Origin: Nemania diffusa
Lineage: Eukaryota; Ascomycota; Sordariomycetes; Xylariales; Xylariaceae
Length of the DNA stretch: 64,000 bases
NCBI GenBank assembly: GCA_038501195.1
Contig: JBBPUQ010000008.1
Span: 3,668,501-3,732,500, forward strand
Direction of reading: 5' to 3'
The notes beneath the pieces are model-generated. The model did no database searches, was not told where the DNA came from, and saw nothing but the letters and a program-made list of their open reading frames with translations. A program made the position numbers and the translations under genes. Positions 45,301 to 55,211 of this stretch are shown here, piece by piece (positions within the stretch are counted from its first letter, which is position 1; each line of letters starts with the position of its first letter).

Positions 45301-47665
45301 GAGAACGAAACCGAGACTGAAGTCATGCTGCCTTTCCACCGACCTGATTTACCGCCTTTGGTGTGGGAAGCCTTACCTTCCGGTGAAGGCCGCTTCGTCG
45401 AGGATGATGACCGCGCAGCAAGTGGTCTAAGAGATGGGGTGATCGAGATCGAAACTCGAGCTTTCGGCATGGCTGTTAGTGGCGGAGCTGCTGGCAGCGA
45501 CGAGGAAGATTCCACGCCTATCTATGAGGTCTCTGGCATTGTCGCGCGGCTTGGACCGGACACCCAAGCCAGCGGACTTCAAATTGGCGACAAGGTCTGC
45601 GGTGTGCACAGAGGGCCATATGCGAACAGGGTACATGTGACCTGGACCAACCTCGCCAAGATTCCTGACACACTATCGGTCGAGAATGCAGTCTGCTTCC
45701 CCCTGGCATGTTCCGCAGCGTATTATGCCCTCGCTCATCATACGAGAGTGCGAAAGGATGATAGAGTGCTGATCGTGCACGCTTCTGGCGAGGGTGACAT
45801 GACGACGGCTCTTACTCTTGCAAAGCAAGCCGGTGCTGACGTGTGGTTTGCTGCTGTCGCACTTACGGAGGCCGAGATCCAGCTCCTTCAGCAGACTCAT
45901 CAGGTTGCCTCTGATCGTATCCTTGATGCAAAGGGAATGGTGAATGTCATTGCCCAGCACACTAGCGGTCGGGGTGTGGACGTGGTTCTTACTGGTCCCA
46001 CATCTTCACTACCTCCTCATCTGCTCCAATCTGCGGTAAATAGCGTTGCGTCTTTCGGTCGCTTCGTCGAGATTGGTAGTAGCTTGAATAAGAATTTCGA
46101 TGTCGCACAGCTCTCTGCTCGATGTGTCACCTATGCACGAGTAGATGTGATGCAATTGGCCGAGCGCAACGGCCTCCTGTTCAAGGAGATACTCGATACA
46201 GGGCTTCGAATGGTGTCTGAAGAGTTGTCGTCTTCGTCTCGGTCGCACCCAACCCTCTCTGCAATAAAGATGTTCGCTCCTTCAGAGATGGACAGAGCTA
46301 TTCAACACCAACGACAGAAAGGTAGCTCGAGCAAGGTGGTCGTTGTTGCGAACAAGGACGACGGCTCAGTCAAGGTTGGCTACCCTTCGCGACAATTGCG
46401 TTTCAATGGCAAGGAGGGCAGCTACCTGGTTATTGGAAATGTAGATGGCATCGGAGGTACCATCGCATCCTGGCTGGTGTCCAGAGGAGCTGCAGATGTG
46501 GTCGTTGTTTCCCGCAATGCGAAGACAAATCCCCAAGCGGCGGCTCTTCAAGATAATGCCACCATGAGGGGTGGCCGTCTCCACGTCATGAACTGCGACG
46601 TATCAAGCGAGGAGAGTCTTGTGGCACTGCTGAGTGAAATGTCGAGTTCATTGCCCATTGTGCGAGGAGTCATCCACGCTGCCAATGTCGCTGCGGTACG
46701 TACCCACGGGTGATCGAGTGAAAGCGCATTCACGAGCCATGCTTACTGACGTGATGAAACAGGATACGGTTTTCGAAAACATGTCGTTCTCGCAATGGCA
46801 ACAGACGGTACGTCCTAAGGTCGCCGGCACGAGACACCTACACAGGCACCTACCTCGTGATCTCGATTTCTTCGTCCTCCTATCATCCCTCATCGGCGTC
46901 GCCGGCAACGTCTCACAAGCGAACTACGCCTCTGCCAACGCCTTCCAAGACGCCCTAGCGATGCACCGCGCGTCCCTCGGCCTTGTCGCTTCGAGTATCG
47001 CTCTGCCTGCCATCACAGGCATTGGCATGATCGCCTCGGACGAGGATGCCCATCGCCGCGTCGAGACACTTGGCTCCGAGTCAATAGATATGGAAGAAAT
47101 CCTCCGCCTCATCGAAGATGCCATTCAGCAGGACACACTTACCCAGCGAAGAAACAAGCGGTCCTCAGCTGGGCTCGATCACTCACCGGCCAATGCACAG
47201 AAGATCGTCGGACTAAAACCCTGGGCCAATCTATCATCCGAGTCCGCGATCCGTCGCGACCGACGATTCGGCACACTCCGTCTAGTTGGAACGGCGTCGT
47301 CATCAGCGGGAAGCTTGTCGACCGAAGCGAAAACACTGGACCCCTCGACACTACTTGTGCGCGCTCTCGGCGATGCCAGCAGCGGCGGCGGCTCAGGGGC
47401 GGAGGCGAATGTGGAGGGGACAAGCAAGGTGGCCGATGCGCTGGCGGCGCGGCTCGCGGCCATCTTCAACATCGACACCGTCAGCGTGGATCTGGAGGCT
47501 CCCGTCTCCGCTCTCGGCGTGGACTCCCTGGTGGCTGTCGAAGTAAGAACCTGGCTTGCTTCGAAGGGGCAGGCGAAGCTCTCCATGTTCGAGGTCTTGC
47601 AGAGTCCGTCTTTGAATCACATTGCCGAGGTCATCATTAGCAGGAGTAAGCTGGTAAATAAATGA
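39316..47665 (+). CDS. Highly reducing type I polyketide synthase (KS-AT-DH-CMeT-ER*-KR-ACP)
   Basis: Six exons (39316-39609, 39705-39791, 39864-39921, 40038-40377, 40440-46695, 46763-47665) join in phase to 2645 residues. [10 protein letters not shown] (Cys217), EAHMTGT (His352; the usual Gly after His is Met) and NVGHTEG. AT: SHSSGE with nucleophile Ser689, and AYHSHHM as in malonyl-specific domains. [15 protein letters not shown] (His1022) and HPTTLD. CMe[15 protein letters not shown]: fold present but cofactor motif degenerate. [14 protein letters not shown] and QANYASAN, apparently active. ACP: GVDSL (Ser2600). There is no TE or reductase, so a separate enzyme must release the chain. An Asn/Gly/His/Thr-rich linker follows the KS. 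Expected product: methylated, largely unsaturated chain; starter unknown, possibly benzoyl or cinnamoyl given PAL (inference). Confidence 0.95.
41119..41166 (+). repeat. In-frame 12-bp tandem repeat in the PKS KS-AT linker
   Basis: About four copies of an AATGGCCACACG-type unit (first copy with GTG) encode Asn-Gly-His-Thr/Val repeats directly after the KS domain. It resembles the His-Thr-Asn-Gly repeat in the PAL of this same window. Confidence 0.9.
45330..46320 (+). other. Degenerate enoyl reductase domain within the HR-PKS
   Basis: The domain keeps the MDR fold ([48 protein letters not shown]). The stretch normally read as GLNFRDV is AFGMAVSGG, and the NADPH-binding HxAxGGVGxAAI motif is [12 protein letters not shown]. 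Similar loss of the cofactor motif marks the inactive ER of lovastatin nonaketide synthase. I infer no enoyl reduction in cis; no separate trans-ER gene is seen in the window. Confidence 0.75.
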
Positions 47666-49977
47666 GTTCGAGGCACATCTGCAAGGGGCTGGGCCATCTG
47701 GTCATAGAGGATAGAAGGCATACTTGATGCACAATGCGAATAGATATTATCAGGTTTTCAGACATGGCAGCTCAAACTCACGACACGTGTGCGACCGCCG
47801 TTTCTGAGAAAGCGTGACGTGGGGGACGGTTCACACCTGTCACGCCCGTGTCTCTACATAAGTAACTATCTGTTTTCACGATAAGCGAGATAGGATAAGT
47901 CTAGGTAGTGGGTTCGAGTCCTGTGAACGATCACGTTCAATGTTGGATGACCCGTTTTGGTACAAAGCAAATTGTTGTATTGTACAAGCTAAATTATGGA
48001 CGTTGTTGGATTGCAAGGTGGTAAATATGTTGTTGAGGTCATGGAGAAAGACCTAGAAACCACCATGAGGGGTACCTACCAATAGATCCCTATGGGTTCT
48101 CAGCCACACCCAGCCACCCCAGCCACAATCACTCCCCTGTATCACCTTATCTGTAAGAGAACAGGTGTGGCCCGTGTTCCTAGTGGCGGCAAGCGAGCAA
48201 GCTTCCATTCGTCGCACGCTTACGACGACGGCGCTGGACGTCGAACAATTCGGCGTCTTGTTGAATTGGCTTAGAAGGAGGCTGGGCGATCTTGGCACGT
48301 TCCTTTTTGGTCTCGCTGACACTTTTCCTACAATAAAGGTCTTGTTTTGAGTGTTCAACCCTCACCCAGTGATATGGGCACCTGGTCGATAACGGCGATC
48401 TGTCTCAGGCCGTGCTCAGCTCCTCGTTCTAGAACGAAGGTGATTTACCTGAGTCACTGCTGGCAGGCTTCAGCAGCACCTAATCTAAAGAACAATGAGT
48501 GCCTCTCATGCCGCCACAGTGTCTAGTCGGACATCTCCGGCAGCATCGATCGAAAAAGGCGGCGACGATGCCAAAATCAAGTGCCTGTCCAAGTCAGCCA
48601 TTCCTCTCTACGCATACTACCAAGTCCACCTTGGCGCGCGTTGTCTGTTCCGCCATTGAACCATTTAGAAGTGTAACAACACTTATAGACTGAGGCTCGG
48701 GAAGGAGGAAGAGGCCCAATTGTCAAGAATATGCCCCTAATTGGCAGGCGTCAGGTACAGTAAAGTGAGCATGTATGGGACTATATGCAGGAAGACTGTC
48801 AACCGACAAAGCAGGCAACTTTCATGTTTGAGTTGAATCCGGGCTAACGCCATGTACGGAATATGACCCGCTCACTGACCTAAGAATAGCCCAGATCCAC
48901 CATGATAGACTACGGCCGTTGTTCCGCCCAACCTTTTGGCGCATCCCAGCTGCCTCGTGGCGCCTGCATATTGGGAGGATCGCCGGATCGGAATCCTGCA
49001 GGACGCATATGCACAATCGTCGGCCAAGTTTCTTGGGGCAACTTTGGGTCATATCCAAATCCAATGATAGAGCATCATGTTCCGGGTGAGAAAGTGTCAC
49101 GCCGCCTGTTCGCATTCTCATCATTCTCATCTCATCTCCGAATCTGGGGCTTGCAGCCTGCATGATACGATGCTGCTTTACCACATGACACCTGCCGTCA
49201 TTAATAGCATCTTTTTATGTGATGACTACGCAAACCGTCATGGAAGGACTCTTATCTAGCTCAACACGCCATTGAATCGCAAATACCCTTTCTTCAAGGA
49301 CTCATCTACAGCACTATGTAGCAAGGCTGGCTAAAAGAAAGTGGTAGCAATTTCGCCTACTGGTGGTGGTCGCAGATCACCCCTTTTTGGCCCGTCTTGA
49401 CAGGCTCGTGTAGGGTGCCATCTTTCTAGCCTATGGTGGTAGGGACAGGTTACACTCCGCCACGAAGGCGTAATTCAGCTCGTTGTGACAGTGGTCATTT
49501 GTGTCTATGCTCGGTATCTATCTACCTCGAAAGACAGACCGAGATACGGGAAGGACTCGGTCAGAACCGAGAGCTAAAAATATTTACCACGAGACAAGCC
49601 CATCGAGGCTTCGGCCCTGTCTGATTTGAAATCTAATGGGACCTCTCTACGCCCCCTCTACGGTACTGTGCTTGCCCTGCTGTGCCTCTTTTTTCGACAT
49701 GGTTGACCTGAAGAACCGACGAGGCCGCGACCGAGATGCCTGTAGACCCTTATAGCTGATCGACAATGCGTCGCAGCCGTCTTGGTCTCTGCTGAGGCTA
49801 TGGACAAGAGCCAGTCCAAAGTGGCGCTCTTTTCTCTGTCTTCTTTTCCCCGTTGCCTCTTGGTATTTAAGAGCTGCGAATTCCTTGGCAATGGAAGACG
49901 ATTTAGTCAAGCCGCATCCCATCTCAACAGACCCTTAACACCATCTGAAGTGTTTTGGCCAAGAAAAATCCTCCATC
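47666..49977. other. Intergenic between PKS and BBE oxidase, no gene supported
   Basis: 2.3 kb. A Met-initiated frame near 48494 (55 codons) and the region 48900-49165 look weakly coding-like but match nothing I recognise. A tRNA B-box-like GGTTCGAGTCC occurs near 47911 without a credible tRNA around it. Confidence 0.5.
49556..49571. promoter_or_regulatory. Perfect CTCGG-N6-CCGAG palindrome upstream of the BBE oxidase
   Basis: Exact 5-bp inverted halves containing CGG and CCG with six bases between, about 410 bases before the ATG. It is a candidate Zn2Cys6 binding site by pattern only. Confidence 0.3.
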
Positions 49978-51603
49978 ATGAAGACCACTGCATTTTCCTC
50001 CATAGCCTGGTCTGGGATTGGGATTCTGTCCACCCTCGGCTCCGCGGCCACCATCCCACGATACTTTGAGAGAGAACTCACAACCCGTCAAGGCTTGTCG
50101 AGCGCAAGAGTCTCGGCGGAACTTGGTCCTCAGATCTCCCGCGACTCCTCGATATTTGGCCCGAGCAATAGTACTCTCTGGGATCAGGTGACTGCCAGAT
50201 GGACTACTGCCTCCAAGCCCACCATTCAGCTCGTCGTCGAACCTAGTGAAGAGTCTGATGTGGCAACAATAGTATGTACTATACCCGTTGCATTATCGTC
50301 GTTGACAGGACTGTTCTGTTACATGTGCTAAGACAATCCAAAGGTCAAATACTGCAATGAGAACGGTATCGAGTTTTTGGCCCTCACCGGTGGTCACGGA
50401 ATAGCTGCAAGCTTGCACAGCTTCAACGGTATCCAAATCAGCACGTGGAAGCTCAATCAGATCAACGTCGACCCCGATGGCAAAACCGCCTGGTTTGGAG
50501 GCGGCGTCAACGTTGGCAACGTAACCGAGTACCTTTGGGAAAGGGGTTATGTTACCACTACGGGAGGATGCGAATGCGTCGGCATGATGGGCGCCGGCCT
50601 CGGTGGTGGCCACGGTCGTCATGAAGGTCTTTATGGCATGATTGTTGACAACATTTTACAGTTGAACGTGGTCCTGGCCGACGGCCGTGCCATCACCGTC
50701 AACTGCACCAGCTACAACGACCTCCTGTGGGGTATGAAGGGCGCCGGCCATAACTTTGGCGTCGTCACGAGCTTCCAGATGAACATTTTTCCCGCTGGAC
50801 CCCCCACTTGGCACTGGCATAGCTACATCTGGACCGGTGACAAACTAGAAGCCGTGTTTACTGCCATTAACAACTACCATGGGAATGGTACCACTCCAGT
50901 CAATGCGGCCTTCGAAGCTGGAGATTTCCTCGTCCATGAAGACGTCTCGACCACGGAGCCTGTTCTTTTCTGGTCCTTCAGCTATCGAGGCCCCGCCGAT
51001 GAAGCCGAAGCCTTGCTCACCGAGTTCAACGCCATCCCTGCCGTTACCTCCCAGATGGGCGATGTGCCATACAACCAGATCGCCAAGGCGCAAGGCTCTA
51101 GCTGGAGCAGCCCGATCTGCGCTAAGAACCAGAACCACATCACCTCGACGGCCGGTCTCCAGGTCTACAACCTGACGGCCGAGCGGCTCATCTTCGACGG
51201 CTTCGCGGCCATGATGGTGTCGAACCCCGAACTCGCGGCCGGCGCTAGCATGATGCACGAGGGCTACTCGACCGCCCGTGTGGATGCTATTCCGTCTGAC
51301 AGCACGGCCTACCCCTTCCGCGCCGACCACCACCTGATGCTCGCCGACGTTCCCATTACGTCAAGCGATCAGAAGGCCGCAGCCCTTAAATGGGTTGCTG
51401 AGATCCGCGACCAATGGAACGCCGGCCAGCCTGGTCGGCTTCCTGACGCTTATACCAACTATGCCAGTGGCTTGGAGACCGTCCAGCAGTGGTATGGGCA
51501 CGAGAGCTGGCGTATTGAGCGACTTCGGGCCCTCAAGGCGAAGTACGATCCTCATAACGCCTTCCGATTCTACAACCCCATCGTGGGAGCTAAGCATAAC
51601 TGA
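49978..51603 (+). CDS. Secreted FAD-linked oxidase, berberine-bridge-enzyme (BBE) type
   Basis: Two exons (49978-50271 and 50344-51603) join in phase to 517 residues. A signal peptide (about residues 1-24, ending GSAA) precedes a PCMH FAD-binding domain with LALTGGHG, whose His is the expected covalent flavin anchor. TTGGCECVGMMGAGLGGGHGR holds the Cys for the second, 6-S-cysteinyl link. DNILQLNVVLADGR follows, and the BBE C-terminal element KYDPHNAFRFYNPI closes the protein. Such oxidases perform two-electron oxidations, ring closures onto prenyl groups (cannabinoid synthases) and late oxidations in salicylaldehyde HR-PKS pathways. Downstream of the PKS on the same strand it is a likely tailoring enzyme; chromene formation on a prenylated phenol is a testable guess. 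Confidence 0.92.
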
Positions 51604-54600
51604 CGTGCGCGGCAACATTCCGACGCGTCAAGATAGAAGCTTGGCAAGTATGAGCAATCACTGATGGTCAAGCGCTGGCGCATGGATTGGATTCCTACCA
51701 GTCTGAACAAAAGCTCGTCATATATAGATTTTCTTCTCATCGTTGGGTATCGATGCTGTTATTTATGTCCCACTTCTTGTATATAACTAGGGGCCGCTCT
51801 TTGTCCTCGAGCTGCTTAAATGGTTTTCGTTTGTTCTTTTTACTTCTCGGAGTACTGTGTCTTAATTCGACAGAATTGCAGGCACCCTCATGCCAAGGTG
51901 TCGGCGTTGTCCCTACTTTTTTTTTTCTATAAATGCTTTAGTTAAAACTTTAGATAAAGTTCTGAAGTTCTTACTTCCTAGTAAACCCAGCAACCCTCCC
52001 CGATATTTTAAATCGCACATCCCTGAATTATCTTGCTTCGTAGCGAATAGAGCTCATTCGAGAGCCTTAAGACTAGCCCTATCTCTACAAGTGCATACTG
52101 CGGTCTGTAAGTTCGCTACTGGATAATGAATGTAAAACAATCATTATGAATAGTAATTATAGGCTCCGAAAGTGCCGCTGTAGCTGCATCCAGGCTTCCT
52201 GAGCGCGATCTGTGTAGGAATATGTAGTGTCTAGGCTTTGAAAGTCGTTTACCTAATCAAGGTTAGCAATAGCTCGCAACAGGCGGGTTATGGATTTTTA
52301 ATACATTAATCTCGCCCACGCCTAATATAGCCTTTTGTGACTCTTCTAAGAGAACCCAGCGGCGATTGTGGCTTTGCTGTTCCCTTAAGTATAAAGATTT
52401 AACTTCCAAGCTTCTCGGACATTTCTCCGCTGAGGAAGCTATCCTAACCCATTCTCGCTGCTTGTCTTTCAAATCACCATGTCCGAATATACCTCCACGC
52501 TTGAAGGGTTTCAGCGGGCGATGGAAAGGAGCCTCACCGGGCCGCCCGAGTAATCCATGCATTACGCAGAAGCGACTTCAATGCCAACATTCTAACACGT
52601 GGTGAACGGCCAGCGTTCGTCTCTCGACGTTTACGTGAAAGGAATCTGGGAGTTGCGCTCCAAAATCAGAGAGTATAAGCCCGTAGTGCAAGCCGTTTCA
52701 TAGTATACAGTAAATAGCCCTTAGAGGCACTAACATGCGCTTCGCATCCCAGGGACGAGTTACTTCATGATGATGATCGACTAGCAGCATATATGACCAG
52801 AATAATTAAGGTAAACGTTACTGATACCGCCTTTGAGAGCCTCATGTTTGCACGAGTGGAGGAGGAGAGTAGCAAGCTCGAATGGATGATTGAGCGTATG
52901 GGGCCTTGTTGGTAGTGCACCTGAGCATGGAGCGAACTGAGTTGACACATTATTACCAAGAGAAAAGCAATACAAGGGTTGATAACCAACAACATCTATC
53001 TGATGATCCCTACTTCTGTCTCTATACAGCGCCCACTCGGCTAGGTCGATTTAAAATTGAATAAAGGGGGCCCGGGGGTTCTTCTATATACTCAGATACA
53101 CCTAACAAGCATAAAGATCTCATTAGTATATCTTGCATATGCAATAGTAAAAACTAGGTACGAGAGCCTATATAATTATTGATATTGTTGTTATTACTAT
53201 TGCTGCTGTTGTTGATGATGATGGTGATGGATGAGTGGGAGAGGGAGAAAAGAGAATGGCAGACGGGGGATCTCCAGAACCTATCTAGATTCAATTTCAA
53301 TTGACAGACATACCTTCTCAGCCGTAGCTATCTGAAGCCTGTCTAAGGAGGGCCAGGCATACCAATACCGACAAACCTATTTTCTTTCCACTTTTCTGTT
53401 TTAAAATGCGAAAACATTGCTGATCGTAAGCTATTCATAGTATAAAAAATAAAACATAAGACCTAGTATAATTATATAATATATATATGTTTAATTAACG
53501 TGACTGGTCCTAACTGGGCTAACTCACCTGATTGACTTAGTTGGTTTGATTGACCTAACTGACTTAACAGACCTATTGATTTAATTGACTTAAGTCTAGT
53601 TAAGTCCAGTCCAGTCAGTAGGTCCAGTCAGGTCTAGTCCAGTCAAGTCAATCAAATTAATCAAGTGCAGTCAAATCAATTAAATGCAGTTAAGTTAATT
53701 AGGTCTATTTATATTAATGAAACTAATAATAAAGGTAATTAAGCTAGAAATATACAAACATATAAATTATTGTTTCTGTATTATAGTCTTTTTATTTTAT
53801 AAACTATTTTCTAAAAACGAAAATTGGACAAAAAATAGGTTTGTCGGTGTATGTACGTATGGCCCACCGTCGTATGGCCCTCTTTACGCCCTCCCTGTCG
53901 CTTCTGGATTCAATCTATGGAAATGCCATTCTCAGGCCTACACTTGCCTCTCAACTTCATGCATTTGTTCCTTCCGCACCAGTTAGTCTCCCAAGTGATC
54001 TCACATATATTACGTTCGAGGCAAGAGGTAAACAAATGATCGAACTATACCATGGTCGTGGCCGCCGCATCCGCCGTGTTCTGGCGGGTCAATATATCGA
54101 TAGCAAAACGGAGGCCCAGGTACCCGGATGGAATATGGAGGTATCTAGCCCCTTGTTCGGTTCCCCGCAATCTTTTCCAATGCTGCATATACATAATTCG
54201 GGTATCGCTCAAGTGTATAAAAGATTGCCGATTTCGGTTATCGTGTTGGGCTGAAGGAAGACATGGAGCCGTGGTATCCAATCGCACAACTACCTAAGAT
54301 ATTTACCCACGCATTAAGCACACATCAGGACAAACTATCGACTTCATTTTCCAAGCTGACTTTACACTAAGACTATAGATCTCCTTTATACTTGATCACG
54401 TGAATACACACAGGCAGTACTCTAGAAGCCTGAGCACTATTATTTCGTATTTCTAGATATTAGGAAAGCAGCTACCTAATTCGTGCATGGGAGAATCTGC
54501 CTAGGGCCCTGGCTGGCAAAAACCAGTGAAAACCCACTCTACTAGACCCAATCAATACAAGCCATAAGATCAAAGTGACGACATGGCAAGTTCCGCGGGA

Positions 54601-55211
54601 GGATCAAGTTTGCGTCGGGGAGTAATTACCGATTCCCCATTTTGCCGACAGGGGGGATTACTATGCCTGTCTACGTAGTATTACCTACCTAACAAAGGTG
54701 GCCGGCGGCATCTAGGTACTCTGTACAGCGTAGGATAGTCGAGTGTTAGTGCGAAAAGGCCGCTTGTGCCTCAAAGGTCGTTCACATATTTAGGTTATTA
54801 CACAGCAGTATCTTGCGATATATATGCACTGCATACCTACCTAGGTACTTATACGTTGAGAGGGTCTGTATACATAGCTGCTATTTTTAACAGGTTTCTA
54901 TTGTTTTTTAAAAGCCACTGTGAATGCTAATCGCTATGAAGAACAAGACCAAATAAGGCTGACCGATGCCTCTGTAAATGCAACCAAGAATGCTTGTGGG
55001 CTGAAAAAGGAATTATCGTCTTTCGTTGACCAATTATATACAGTAGAACACAACCCGATATATATATATATGTATATGCGCACGCCGTAGAGCTCGTCGA
55101 GAATGTCCGCATCGTGGCACCCTCACCTCCCACTCATATCGCTGACTGCTCGCCCATTATGTACAGTCGAAGGGTATCGTAGAAATGCCGCCGCCGCCAA
55201 TCTCGCGCCTC
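51604..55211. other. Intergenic, repeat-bearing, no supported gene
   Basis: 3.6 kb. 51950-52760 has gene-like composition and a 99-codon minus frame (52263-52562) without recognisable domain, perhaps an old coding relic. 53500-53710 is an inverted array of TTGACTTAA-like units. 53836-53863 resembles the terminus of the 37919-38444 element. A 137-codon frame at 53841-54254 matches nothing known to me. Confidence 0.5.
53500..53710. repeat. Degenerate inverted array of TTGACTTAA-like units
   Basis: About 105 bases on the left consist of repeats such as TGATTGACTTAG, TGATTGACCTAA, CTGACTTAAC and TTGACTTAAG. From about 53605 the same unit runs in reverse orientation (AGTCAAGTCAATCAA, AGTCAAATCAATTAA, AGTTAAGTTAATTAG). 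The two halves can form one long imperfect hairpin. No protein is encoded. Confidence 0.7.

Noticed and set aside
47905..47935. GGTTCGAGTCC, a tRNA B-box-like string
   Set aside because: No matching A box, anticodon arm or acceptor stem can be folded upstream, and the T-stem would need mostly G-U pairs.
48494..48693. Short Met-initiated frames after the PKS
   Set aside because: Only about 55-64 codons, no domain, followed by stops in all frames; could be a gene relic but cannot be supported.
52263..52562. 99-codon minus-strand frame with coding-like composition
   Set aside because: No family recognised and no initiating context; mentioned only as a possible relic within the intergenic entry.
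53841..54254. 137-codon plus-strand open frame
   Set aside because: No recognised domain, lies in a repeat-bearing gap and begins at a possible transposon terminus; not supported as a gene.
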